Origin: Romanomermis culicivorax
Lineage: Eukaryota > Nematoda > Enoplea > Mermithida > Mermithidae
Assembly (NCBI GenBank): GCA_963922205.1
Contig: CAWUHX010000158.1
Span: forward strand, 1 to 64,000
Length of the DNA: 64,000 bases
Direction of reading: 5' to 3'
Shown here: in pieces, positions 23,452 through 32,691 of the stretch
How the letters are laid out: the number at the start of each line of letters is the position of its first letter
Numbering within the stretch: position 1 is the stretch's first letter
Position numbers and translations under genes: made by a program
The notes under the pieces: model-generated
The model's database searches: none
What the model was told of the DNA's origin: nothing
The model's input: only the letters and a program-made list of their open reading frames with translations

Positions 23452-23952
23452 ATGTGTGGAACTTCATTGAGCAGTCACTCAGTCAGCATACCAAAACTTG
23501 TATCATGCATGCCCCCTTCCACAGTAGACAAACCCGTACAAACATTCGGAAAAATCTATATCCCCTCCACTAAGCCCCACATTACAGACGCATACAAATG
23601 CAGTGTTCGCAAACGCAAAATTTGTACTAATACAAGATTTTTTGGATCAAAAGGTATTGTCTTCGACCAAACCGAAATGCAAAATCTAACCCCACATGTT
23701 TGTAAGGCAATCGTTATAGACAAAGAACACAACGGTCAAAAATTATACGAAACCCAACCAGGATTTTGGTCAACAAATAACTCCCTAAGCGTAGAATACA
23801 CATGGTGTTGTACAGACCATTGTACCTCGGTCACTAACGTCATTATAGAAATAGGACAAATAGCATCTTGGAATGGAAAATCTATGACAGGTACATTAGG
23901 CGACCTAGGGTCATGCAAACCGACATCAGGTCATTGTGTCACAGCCGACTGA
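23452..23952 (+). CDS. glycoprotein-like N-terminal segment (element 1), ends at TGA
   Basis: The first in-frame ATG is at 23452, directly after an acceptor-like AATTTCAG. The frame is open back to 23335, and the codons just upstream of that ATG encode a hydrophobic, signal-peptide-like stretch (LYCIFLCIIIPTSCSA) with no AUG of its own. The product is rich in cysteine (about a dozen), with scattered Asn-X-Thr/Ser sites, as in an ectodomain. It stops at a TGA (23950-23952), after which the same frame continues without a gap into the next ORF. The layout resembles the N-terminal half of a chuvirus-type (Jingchuvirales) glycoprotein. That family call is from pattern memory and needs a profile search. 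Confidence 0.75.
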   Translation: MCGTSLSSHSVSIPKLVSCMPPSTVDKPVQTFGKIYIPSTKPHITDAYKCSVRKRKICTNTRFFGSKGIVFDQTEMQNLTPHVCKAIVIDKEHNGQKLYETQPGFWSTNNSLSVEYTWCCTDHCTSVTNVIIEIGQIASWNGKSMTGTLGDLGSCKPTSGHCVTAD

Positions 23953-24039
23953 TCCATTATCTGGAATGAAACAGCATTTGAAAACTTATGCCCCTTCGAA
24001 TACAAAAATACACATCCCATCAAACTCACACAAGCACAC

Positions 24040-26649
24040 ATGATAATAGAAGAGCTACAAGGTGCATTTTCGGTCAAAAATACACTCTTTTCAAACCCCA
24101 ATTGCCCAGAAATCCAAGACAGCATTCTAACCGAACAAGGCATTATTGTACAATTAGACAAAAGCACACCACATCGTAACACATTTTTAACCCCAAAAAC
24201 CAACGAAACTCATACTACATTATACGATTTTGATGATTTTGAACCCATCAATGCAAAACTAAACTATCTAGCAGACAGAATACAGGAATTCGAAATTCAA
24301 AATTTCAAAAATGTATGGAATGAATTATGCAGACAGGCGCAGCGTCACCTTGATCTCGTATGGCAAATATTACGTCTTGATGCAACCCTTGGAGCCCGTG
24401 CATTCCTACAGAGAACCGACATCATAGCAGAATTTACAGGAGAAGCCCTCACAGTCTGGCCCTGCAAGCAGGTAAACGCATCCAAAGTCTTCTACAACCA
24501 TAAAATCAACCAAACATGCTACAAACTTCTGCCCATTCTCGTAGGAACTGAACTCATGTTTTCAAATCCAGGAGGCAACGATTTGACCCCTTTCTCACAA
24601 ACCGTTGACTGCCATCACATGCATGTAGCCCTTTACAAACAGAATAATACATGGGTAAGTGAAACAGGATCCCCGCATGTCACAAATTTACCTTTAGAAA
24701 TCGTCTGGAACCAAAATTTCTCCCTTTTTCATTTTAATACACCCGCCATTTTTCATGATCAACTTGCAACTATTTCAACCAACTTACTCTTTTTGAAACA
24801 ATACATTTACAAAACTCACACACTCGAAAACATTGTCAAAAAACTCGTCAATTACACTGCCCAAATGTCTCTCAATTCCGATACAGTTTACAACATGATC
24901 TCAGGCACTGGTCAAGCACTCGGAAATACACTCTCTGGTGCCGGTCAAGGCATAGAACATGTAATAACCGGGACCACCCAAAGTCTCACGGATGGATTAA
25001 ACAATTTACTCAAAGGACCCCTGCAAATCATTATCAATCTCGCCGTTATTACTGTAGTTATTGCAGGCGTCTTTTATTCGTTTCTCGTTCTTCGAAAATA
25101 TTTCCCCTCTCCAAAGCATCATGCCACAAACGAACATGCATACGAAATACCATCAAACAACAGACATTTACATGAGACTATTCCCCCATCATTCGGCCAT
25201 GCTCTTTTAGAATTAGCTAATCGTCGTGGGGCCCAAACACAGCAGAAATACGTCCTTGTCGATATTGATACCCCCCGAACTCCTGCAATCGAACTCATCA
25301 ATCAAATTCAGCAATCCGCATCAAACAAGCCACCCCAAAACGTACCTGAGAAACATACCCCTCATATTCCAATCACACTTAACGGCAAATTAATGACAAA
25401 AGGCATGATCGACACTGGTGCAGTTTACTCACTCATTGATTCCCGAATCGCTCAAATCCTACAGTTAGACATGAAACCCCCGCTAGTCCAAGCAAAAGCA
25501 GCAAATAATCTCCCGATTCACTTCGTAGGAACCACTTTTGTCACAGTGACAGCCCAAACAATCCAGGAAACAATCATGGTCCATGTCCAAAAAGATTGCA
25601 CAGCAGACATCCTTCTAGGCAAAAACTTTCTCAGCCGATTTTTGGAATATACTATCAACAATCAGAAATCTCAGGTCAAATTTGGCAATGTTATACTACC
25701 TTGTGATGGCCTAGAATATAGCCCTCTTTCAACTCGTGGTGGAACTTATTTGGATGAGAAATTAGAATTACCACCCCGTACAGTAACCGAATTTACTGTC
25801 CCCTTGCCCAAATCGTACCTACAAGTTAAACAGCTTGAATTCACCCCGAAACCCAAACAGAATCCTAAAGTCCATTTCGCAGCTTGTATCTCTGAAAACC
25901 AAAACAGTCGCATACGCATATCGGTCCTAAACACACAAGAAACAGCTCAAATTCTTTATCCTGGAACATGCATTGGTACAGTCTCCTGTTACATCCCGAA
26001 ACAAAATACTCCCGCTAACGTAACCCCTTCCACGCAAAACCAGCCCAGCCGCTTTGATACATTCACATGGTTAAAAGAAAATGTTAATTTAACCTCCAGT
26101 GACCTCACAGAAGCAGAAAAAACGCAACTCCTACGCGCCCTATCGAAGTATCCCACATTATATGCTAAATCCAAAATGGACGTAGGCAGAACCACCCTCG
26201 TTTCACATACAATTGATACCAATGGCTCCCAACCCGTACGTAGACAACTTTATCGGACGTCCCCAAAAGAAAAGCAAATCATACAAGCAGAAGTTGAGCA
26301 ACTCGCAGCAGCAGGTGTCATAAGCCAAAGCAATTCCCCATGGTGTACCAACACAGTTTTAGTCCCCAAAAAAGATGGAGGCCATCGTTTATGCATTGAT
26401 TTTCGAGGCCTCAACAAAGTCACAAAAAAAGATACCTACCCCTTGCCCCGGATAGACGAAATTCTAGACACCCTCCGTGGAATGAAATATTTTACGTCCC
26501 TTGACCAATCCAATGCATACTATTCCATTCCCATAGCACAAGCAGACAGAGAAAAAACGGCCTTCAATTGCTCAGCCAGCCAGTATCAATTCAATTACCC
26601 CCCCCCCCATTTGGACTCACCAATGCCCCAGCCACATTCCAAAGGTTAA
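24040..26649 (+). CDS. glycoprotein C-terminal half fused to retropepsin and RT N-terminus (element 1)
   Basis: 869 codons from the ATG at 24040; the frame is open from 23953, right after the TGA. Residues ~1-320 continue the ectodomain: Cys-containing, with an RTDIIAEF-type segment and a Gly-rich stretch before the membrane. A single membrane span follows at ~327-352 (NLAVITVVIAGVFYSFLVL), then a short cytoplasmic-like linker. Retropepsin has its active-site DTGA at ~457. The RT N-terminal half starts at ~730 and includes KKDGGHRLCIDFRGLN and the fingers/palm region. The frame leaves the RT path at a run of 11 C residues near 26598 and ends at 26649. There is no zinc knuckle and no Gag between the LTR and the protease. 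Fusing an envelope-like domain upstream of protease in one frame is atypical. Confidence 0.88.
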   Translation: MIIEELQGAFSVKNTLFSNPNCPEIQDSILTEQGIIVQLDKSTPHRNTFLTPKTNETHTTLYDFDDFEPINAKLNYLADRIQEFEIQNFKNVWNELCRQAQRHLDLVWQILRLDATLGARAFLQRTDIIAEFTGEALTVWPCKQVNASKVFYNHKINQTCYKLLPILVGTELMFSNPGGNDLTPFSQTVDCHHMHVALYKQNNTWVSETGSPHVTNLPLEIVWNQNFSLFHFNTPAIFHDQLATISTNLLFLKQYIYKTHTLENIVKKLVNYTAQMSLNSDTVYNMISGTGQALGNTLSGAGQGIEHVITGTTQSLTDGLNNLLKGPLQIIINLAVITVVIAGVFYSFLVLRKYFPSPKHHATNEHAYEIPSNNRHLHETIPPSFGHALLELANRRGAQTQQKYVLVDIDTPRTPAIELINQIQQSASNKPPQNVPEKHTPHIPITLNGKLMTKGMIDTGAVYSLIDSRIAQILQLDMKPPLVQAKAANNLPIHFVGTTFVTVTAQTIQETIMVHVQKDCTADILLGKNFLSRFLEYTINNQKSQVKFGNVILPCDGLEYSPLSTRGGTYLDEKLELPPRTVTEFTVPLPKSYLQVKQLEFTPKPKQNPKVHFAACISENQNSRIRISVLNTQETAQILYPGTCIGTVSCYIPKQNTPANVTPSTQNQPSRFDTFTWLKENVNLTSSDLTEAEKTQLLRALSKYPTLYAKSKMDVGRTTLVSHTIDTNGSQPVRRQLYRTSPKEKQIIQAEVEQLAAAGVISQSNSPWCTNTVLVPKKDGGHRLCIDFRGLNKVTKKDTYPLPRIDEILDTLRGMKYFTSLDQSNAYYSIPIAQADREKTAFNCSASQYQFNYPPPHLDSPMPQPHSKG

Positions 26650-26652
26650 TGG

Positions 26653-28869
26653 ATGTTATTCTTTCGGGAGCTGCAATGGAACACATGCCTTGTGTATCTC
26701 GACGATGTTTTGGTATTCGCAGACTCCCATGCCCAAATGCTGGAACGTTTAGACACTATTCTTGCCCGATTCTCACAAGCAGGCCTTAAGCTAAACATAC
26801 AAAAATGCAAATTCTGCCAGCCCAAAGTCCAATACTTAGGCCACGTCATTTCTCAGCAAGGCATTTCACCAGATCCCCATAAGGTACAAGCCATCTATGA
26901 CATACCCACACCCAAAAGCTCAAAAGAAGTTAAGTCCTTCCTTGGCCTACCCTCATATTATCGCAGATTCATCCCAAATTGCTCTCAAGTCTCTAGCCCA
27001 CTCACATCGCTACTCAAAAAGAATTCCGAATTTTCCTGGGGCCCTGAACAGCAAAACGCATTCACTAAGCTAAAAGAATTACTCATTCATGCCCCAATAC
27101 TGCAGCATCCCGATTTCACAAAACCATTCATTCTGCAAACTGACGCCTCAAAACTCGGAATTGGCGCCATTCTCAGTCAGCTAGATAGTAAAGGTCAGGA
27201 TCGCCCCATTGCTTTTGGGAGCCGCACATTGAAACCCGCAGAACGCAACTACCCAATAACTGAGTTGGAAACCCTTGCAGTAGTCGAATTTGTCAAGTAT
27301 TTCCGCCCCTATCTTTTCCAGCAACATGTTATTGTACACACTGACCACACAGCAGTTCAGGCAGTCTTACAAAAGGAAAACCCGTCCCCTCGCATTGCCC
27401 GTTGGGGATTAGCCCTCTCCGGTATCCAGCTAGACATTGGACCCAAGAAAGGCACTGCTAACCGCAACGCAGATGCAGTTTCTCGATTCCCCTCACAAAC
27501 AGCAAAGCAATCCTTTGATATTGAGCAATTAGAAACCCGCCCCGAAATATCAACTATCAATTCAGTTTTGGAAGCCGAAGCAACTGAACAAGAAGAGCAA
27601 CAGAAAAACTTTGCCGAACTCCTACGCACTGATCCAACTGTCAAAAGTATTTTAGCAAAAATTGCCCAAAAACACCCCCTTACCCTTATCAAATTTGCAG
27701 TGCATCAAAACATTCTCTTCCGTATAGTCGACAAACAGGCAAAACTATACATTCCCAAGTCCCAAGTCCAGCATCTCATCGCCTCACATCATGACAGCAA
27801 ATTCACAGGTCATTTTGCGGCCCGGAAAACTTTACACTTGCTCAGACAGAAATATTTCTGGCCCCAAATGAGCCGTGATATCAAACGTTACTGCAAAACT
27901 TGTCACCCATGCCAGACACAGAAAGCTCTTAGGCACAAAGTACATGCAAACCTGGTACCAATTCAGCCGACTGGCCCATTTGATCGAGTTGGTGTTGATT
28001 GCATGGGACCGTTACCCCTCACTGAAGACGGCAACCGATTCATTGTCGTTTTCATCGATTATTTCACAAAGTATGTAGAGGCATTCCCAACCCCTGACAT
28101 CACTGCAGCTACTATTGCCAAGCTATTCGTAACCAAAATTGTTTGTCGTCATGGGTCCCCAAAAATCATTCATTGTGATCGTGGCACCGATTTCGTATCC
28201 GATCTTTTCTCACGGATCACAAGTTTATGCAATACTCAGAAAATTCACACTACCCCATATCATCCCATTGCCAATGGGGAAGTTGAGCGTTGCAACCAAA
28301 CCCTAGCCACCCGTATCCGCATGTACATCAATTCAAATCACACTGATTGGGATACTTATCTCCCGTATGCCGTTTTTTCGATCAACATTCATAAAAATGA
28401 TAGCACTTCGTATCCCCCATTTGAATTACTCCACGGTAGGCAAGCTAATCTCCCGTCAGATGCAGCTTTAAACTTTTTCCCCACGTCCTACATGGTTGAT
28501 TTGGATGACTACGCCCTTCGTGTAAAATCGCATTTCACAGAAGCACTCTCAACCGTGCAGAAAAGTTTGCAAAAAGCCCAAGCCCACTATGCCCGTCAGT
28601 ATAACAAGCATGCTCAGAACATACATTACAAGGCAGGTGATCTTATTCTTTATAAAAATCATTCGTGTAAACAAGGGTTGACTCCCAAATTCCTCCCTCG
28701 CCAGAACGGACCCTATACAGTTACAAATTTCAGGTACCCCAACGTTACACTCAAACACCCCCATAAGAATATTACATTTACGGTGCATGTAAACGAGACA
28801 ACCCCTTTCTACCCTCGGAAAGCAGCCAACGAATCCACCCCCACCCCTCCTCAACCTGGAAAGCCTTGA
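26653..28869 (+). CDS. RT C-terminus, RNase H and integrase (element 1)
   Basis: 738 codons in the same numerical frame as the upstream ORF, but joined to it only through about 85 bp read in another frame. The RT active site VYLDDVLVFA is near residue 15, followed by the thumb. RNase H has QTDASKLGIGAIL (~160) and HTDHTAVQ (~232). Integrase shows the HHCC zinc region (H-x-n-H then C-x2-C at ~415-418), core Asp at ~447, second Asp at ~506, Glu at ~543, and a GPY/F module near 685. All expected catalytic residues are visible. The ORF ends about 20 bp before the polypurine tract. The Ty3/Gypsy (Metaviridae) domain order RT-RH-IN is clear. Confidence 0.95.
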   Translation: MLFFRELQWNTCLVYLDDVLVFADSHAQMLERLDTILARFSQAGLKLNIQKCKFCQPKVQYLGHVISQQGISPDPHKVQAIYDIPTPKSSKEVKSFLGLPSYYRRFIPNCSQVSSPLTSLLKKNSEFSWGPEQQNAFTKLKELLIHAPILQHPDFTKPFILQTDASKLGIGAILSQLDSKGQDRPIAFGSRTLKPAERNYPITELETLAVVEFVKYFRPYLFQQHVIVHTDHTAVQAVLQKENPSPRIARWGLALSGIQLDIGPKKGTANRNADAVSRFPSQTAKQSFDIEQLETRPEISTINSVLEAEATEQEEQQKNFAELLRTDPTVKSILAKIAQKHPLTLIKFAVHQNILFRIVDKQAKLYIPKSQVQHLIASHHDSKFTGHFAARKTLHLLRQKYFWPQMSRDIKRYCKTCHPCQTQKALRHKVHANLVPIQPTGPFDRVGVDCMGPLPLTEDGNRFIVVFIDYFTKYVEAFPTPDITAATIAKLFVTKIVCRHGSPKIIHCDRGTDFVSDLFSRITSLCNTQKIHTTPYHPIANGEVERCNQTLATRIRMYINSNHTDWDTYLPYAVFSINIHKNDSTSYPPFELLHGRQANLPSDAALNFFPTSYMVDLDDYALRVKSHFTEALSTVQKSLQKAQAHYARQYNKHAQNIHYKAGDLILYKNHSCKQGLTPKFLPRQNGPYTVTNFRYPNVTLKHPHKNITFTVHVNETTPFYPRKAANESTPTPPQPGKP

Positions 28870-28887
28870 ACGAGGACGTTCAACTCC

Positions 28888-28900
28888 GGAAGGAGGGAAA
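28888..28900 (+). other. polypurine tract of element 1
   Basis: GGAAGGAGGGAAA immediately upstream of the 3' LTR; plus-strand primer site for reverse transcription. Confidence 0.88.
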
Positions 28901-29762
28901 TGTAACGTACCTGCTAAAGCAGTACTGTAAATATGTAGCATACTGTATGTAATAGACATTTATTAGATATTATTTTATTTTCACATTTTATCGTCTCAAG
29001 GATGTCTGGGATTCACACCCAAACATCCCTACAAAATTACGTGAAGTACTTTATTTTGATCCGTTCACACCCCGGTAGCCCAATTAAGATGCCCTAATTA
29101 ATTTGCACAAACGGCAGCTGTTCCCCTAGAACCTACACTAAACTACACATTCCACAGCTACCGTAATCCCCCGTAAAAATCGTAAACAACACCTGCACAC
29201 AGTAAAATACGTAGAAGCCCCGCCGTACAGTAGTCTCAAGTGTAACAGTAGCGGCGGCCCCACAAAACATGTGTATACAGAGAAACCGATACAGGAAGCA
29301 TGCACAGAAGCACAGAGGTGTGGCCAAGCCCACCGTAGAAAGCAAGTGAAGCACAGAAAGCATACGGTACCAGAAAAGCGTTAGAGAGGCGTAACTAAGA
29401 AAGCATAAAAAGGGTAGCCGGAAACGACGATTGGCGGAAGAAGATGGACAGAAGCTCGACCTCCCGCAGCGCCCAGGGAGTGGCCAGAATCGCCGTATAA
29501 AAGAAGAAGCAAAGCGTGATTTTGATCATTCTGATTCTTGTTCTTGTATCGTTTTTATTTTGACCCCGCGCCCGCATTTGCAAGCAACCGTCTTCGAAAG
29601 CAATTAAACCGTGTCGTGTATTTTGTTATTTGCAAGCAACCGCGCCGCCCCCGTTTTATTTTGTCGACGTTCAAGCGACCGTCGATTGCCTGTTGTTGTG
29701 TTGTAACCGTTCGCCCTCGCCCCGTCCCGTTATTTGCCCCGCCGTATCGACCGATTGGTTAA
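28901..29762 (+). repeat. 3' LTR of element 1
   Basis: 862 bp, matching 22473-23334 in length and, apart from three substitutions, in sequence. Confidence 0.95.
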
Positions 29763-30069
29763 TTGGTTAGAAGTAAAGTACCTCACACAAATCTGGTCGT
29801 TACAACGTAAAGTGTGACAACAGTTAACCTTTCTTTCATATCTGCTAATTAATGTGTGCTATCGACAGTGAAGTAAATAGGAAGCATGGGCAAAATTCTT
29901 TGGTTTTGTGTGACACAAGCATATGACCAATCAATTTTGTTGTCTCTGACGCATCCTGGGTGGTGTCCTGGAGGCGATTAGTTTCGCCTTGTAGTGTAAC
30001 TTGAAACAAGCAGAATGACACATAGTAGATTCTAATTGAGCAGCGTGCTACTGTTTTGCTGCTGCACAT

Positions 30070-30529
30070 TAGGGTCTGAATCGGGCATGAAGCCCGAAAA
30101 TTTTATTTTAGAAGCTCGAAACCGGCCCGGTCTCAAATCTTTATCTTTGAGGCTTAGCCTGACCGGATTAAAAAAACAAGGCCTGAAAGTTCGATTTTTA
30201 AATTTAGTGCAGATGCAATTTCATTTGGTATTTTACTATTGCTCAATATTGAACTTTTAGTTAAACATGATACAACAATCATGATTGTAAAATCGAAAAT
30301 CTCTTGGTTTTCTTCAGGTATCACGAACAAAATTTATTTGATACAGTAATCACAACGAACATGTTCAAAAACTACACTTTTCACCTCAAAATTTTTCGGG
30401 CTTTTGAAAAATAGGTCGGCTCGGCCAGGCCCGAGAATTTTTCCAGACCGCCCAAACCCGGCCCGAAGCCCGTATTTCGGGCTGGGCTTTTGGGCCGGGC
30501 CGGGCTTTCGAGCTTCAATTCAGGCCCTA
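30070..30529. mobile_element. hAT-type MITE
   Basis: 460 bp with terminal repeats TAGGGTCTGAAT and ATTCAGGCCCTA. It is flanked by CTGCACAT (30062-30069) and CTGCACGT (30530-30537), an 8-bp target duplication with one mismatch. The TIR style and 8-bp duplication point to the hAT superfamily. The interior is rich in GGCCCGG/CGGGCTT motifs in inverted arrangement, and no transposase is present. Confidence 0.82.
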
Positions 30530-30714
30530 CTGCACGTTATCAAGTCATAATACGAAGGATCAGTCATGGTTTATTGGATGAACTAGTCGATTTCGAATTA
30601 ATTACTCACAGAATTAAATATTACGGTGATAGAAATTTCAAGACTGTTCAATCTTTTCACGACTTTTTGTCGAACTATACGCCACGCGGCACAGAAAACT
30701 TGCGAGCATACTGA
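30530..30714 (+). pseudogene. coding-like segment next to the hAT MITE
   Basis: About 60 codons of protein-like sequence (RYQVIIRRISHGLLDELVDF, later HDFLSNYTPRGTENLRAY) end at a TGA. Removing the MITE by its target duplication extends the open frame upstream by about a dozen codons, so the MITE may have landed in or near an exon. The family is not recognised and no splice partner was found. Confidence 0.3.
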
Positions 30715-31050
30715 ACTAAGCGTTAGCACATTCTTGTAAAAAATCTACCGTTAAATGTTCGTGTCAACGGTTTCGACAGCAGTGCTAATTTTTGTTGTTT
30801 TCCGATTTACAAGCACCGTTTTTACCCGAAATGGACTCTTTTGAGGAAAAAGATTTGGAAATGAGGACAAAAATTTTGGGCATGGTTCATATCAGGAGTT
30901 CAAGACCGAAAAGATACATTTTGGTAAACTCTAGAAGGTCAAAATCTCAAAATTTTACTCATGTGATAGTCATTGTTTTTTATCAGGCGCGGCCGTTAGC
31001 ATGTCTACTTCCACTTACTAATTAATCTTCAACTGTTTATATCAATTGAA

Positions 31051-31308
31051 CTATAGTCTGTTTTTCTTGAAAAGCTTCTAAATAATGAATGTGGAAAGCA
31101 AGTAGTATTTCAAATTTTCACGATTTTTTGATAAACAATATCATATAACAATGAAAATTGGTGAACATACTGTCCTAACGCTTAACATTTTTTCGAGTGA
31201 AAAAGTTTACAGTAAGATGAATTTACAGTTACAGTAAGATGATTTGATGACAGTACTGATTTATGTCACTTTTCTATTTGGAAGAATTTTATAAAAAACA
31301 GACTTTAG
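31051..31308. mobile_element. TIR MITE, copy 1
   Basis: Ends CTATAGTCTGTTTTT and AAAAAACAGACTTTAG are imperfect inverted repeats. The body is closely related to 31460-31709 and 52139-52368. There is no coding capacity. Confidence 0.85.
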
Positions 31309-31459
31309 CTCATCGTTTTTTTATTCATTAAGAGTCAGTATTTTAAAGAAAATTCAAATTTTTCTTCAATCAATTTTTCTCTCGCTGGCTTGGAACTTTT
31401 TAAACATTCTCAACGTAAACTTTTGCATTTATAAACAATTAAGATTGAAGACATCTCTC

Positions 31460-31709
31460 TATAGTCTGTTTTTCTTGATATGCTTCTGAATAATGAAAGT
31501 AGAAAGCAAGTAGTATTTCAGATTTTCATGATTTTCTGATAAACAATATATCATATAGGAATGAAAATTTGTGAGCGTACTGACCTAACCTTTAACAATT
31601 TTTTGAGTGAAAAATTTTATAGTAGGAGCTCTATGTAAACAATTTTGACAATTACATTGATTTGTGTCACTTTCCTATTTGAAAGCATTTTATAAAAAAC
31701 AGACTATAG
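31460..31709. mobile_element. TIR MITE, copy 2
   Basis: Ends CTATAGTCTGTTTTT and AAAAACAGACTATAG are perfect inverted repeats of about 15 bp. A TA at each tip could be a Tc1/mariner-style target site, but this cannot be decided from one copy. Confidence 0.88.
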
Positions 31710-32538
31710 ACTGTAAATTTACAGCTCCTAATTCATCAATGTCTGTGGTAGAGATCCATTTTTCAGCTTTTTAGAATATAAAAATTCGAAATTTTGAAGC
31801 AAATTACAATCTATTAGTCTAATTTCAATTTATATTTCAACGTTTAAACGGTTCATTTTTAGCGTTTTAGAATGTAAAAAACCTGAAAATTTTTTCCGGC
31901 GCTTCGCAAACACATGAAGTTCGACATATATAATGAGAATCACAGAAATGTCAATAGCAGATGAATCCATGATAAATCTATCTTTAATATGATTTCAACT
32001 GTAGTAGAACACCAATGTGTCGTTCATCATCTCAACGTGACAACCTGACTAGAATTTTCTCTATTTTTTCCTCATTTGTTCAAGTTACAGAGCCCGCATT
32101 CATCAGAATGATTGGGTTGGGTATGCTCCTAAAATAAAGAAAAAACATTCGTGGCCACACTACAAAGATTTTTAGAAATTTTTGGAAAATGAGGAAACCA
32201 ATCTTGGGTATGGCTTTCATGTGGAAAAAATCTTCGCGATAAGAACGGTGCTTACGAGCTTTTTATACAAAAATACTACACATAGATTGAGGTTATATAT
32301 ATTTCTCGTTTTTTTATTTTTTTCGATGTTTTTGTCTTTTTTGTTTCTTTCATTTTTTTCGTTTTTTTCGCATTTCACTTTTTTCGAGGAGAGCTAAATC
32401 CAAAAGTGAAAAAGCGGGGCCGCTTTTTAGTACAAATAGAAAAAGCTGCGCCACGCGATACAGCGCGATACCGCTTTTTTACTTTCGGATTTTGCTCTCA
32501 CGTTATGTTGGATAGATGGAAATTCGTTTTACATTCAG
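31710..32538. other. intergenic
   Basis: AT-rich and unassigned, with a T-rich low-complexity tract near 32290-32390. Confidence 0.45.
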
Positions 32539-32691
32539 GTGTTATAAAGGAAGCAGAGCGGTGTTTATTTGAAGACAATGGTCAAGGGTTACTCGTGATA
32601 ACTTTATCTGCCAATCTGGACGGAAGAAATAGATCCGAATGGAGCGTCTGCAAAAACCCTGAAGATCCCAATTCAGAAAAGCGCTGGATAA
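32539..32691 (+). CDS. candidate isolated internal exon
   Basis: The acceptor TTTTACATTCAG and the donor GTAAGCAT bound 153 bp (51 codons). The open frame reads charged, protein-like sequence (KEAERCLFEDNGQGLLVITL, then Asn/Asp/Glu/Lys-rich). Composition and splice sites support an exon. No partner exon is identified and I do not recognise the family. Confidence 0.35.

Larger units (their letters stand above)
22473..29762 (+). mobile_element. LTR element 1: Ty3/Gypsy-type pol with glycoprotein region in place of gag
   Basis: Two 862-bp LTRs bracket 5.57 kb with the order glycoprotein-like region, retropepsin, reverse transcriptase, RNase H, integrase. A polypurine tract (28888-28900) abuts the 3' LTR. 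I noted only three LTR differences, so insertion is recent. No Gag, capsid-like or zinc-knuckle sequence is found: the glycoprotein frame opens at the first base after the 5' LTR. The 5' LTR is preceded by GACCT and the 3' LTR is followed by TTGGTTAG, so I see no target duplication and the 3' boundary may be off by a few bases. The coding frame is broken by one TGA and two frameshifts. Confidence 0.93.

Noticed and set aside
23452..25110. the glycoprotein-like region as Gag
   Set aside because: Cysteine pattern, sequons and a single membrane span do not fit Gag, and no zinc knuckle is present.
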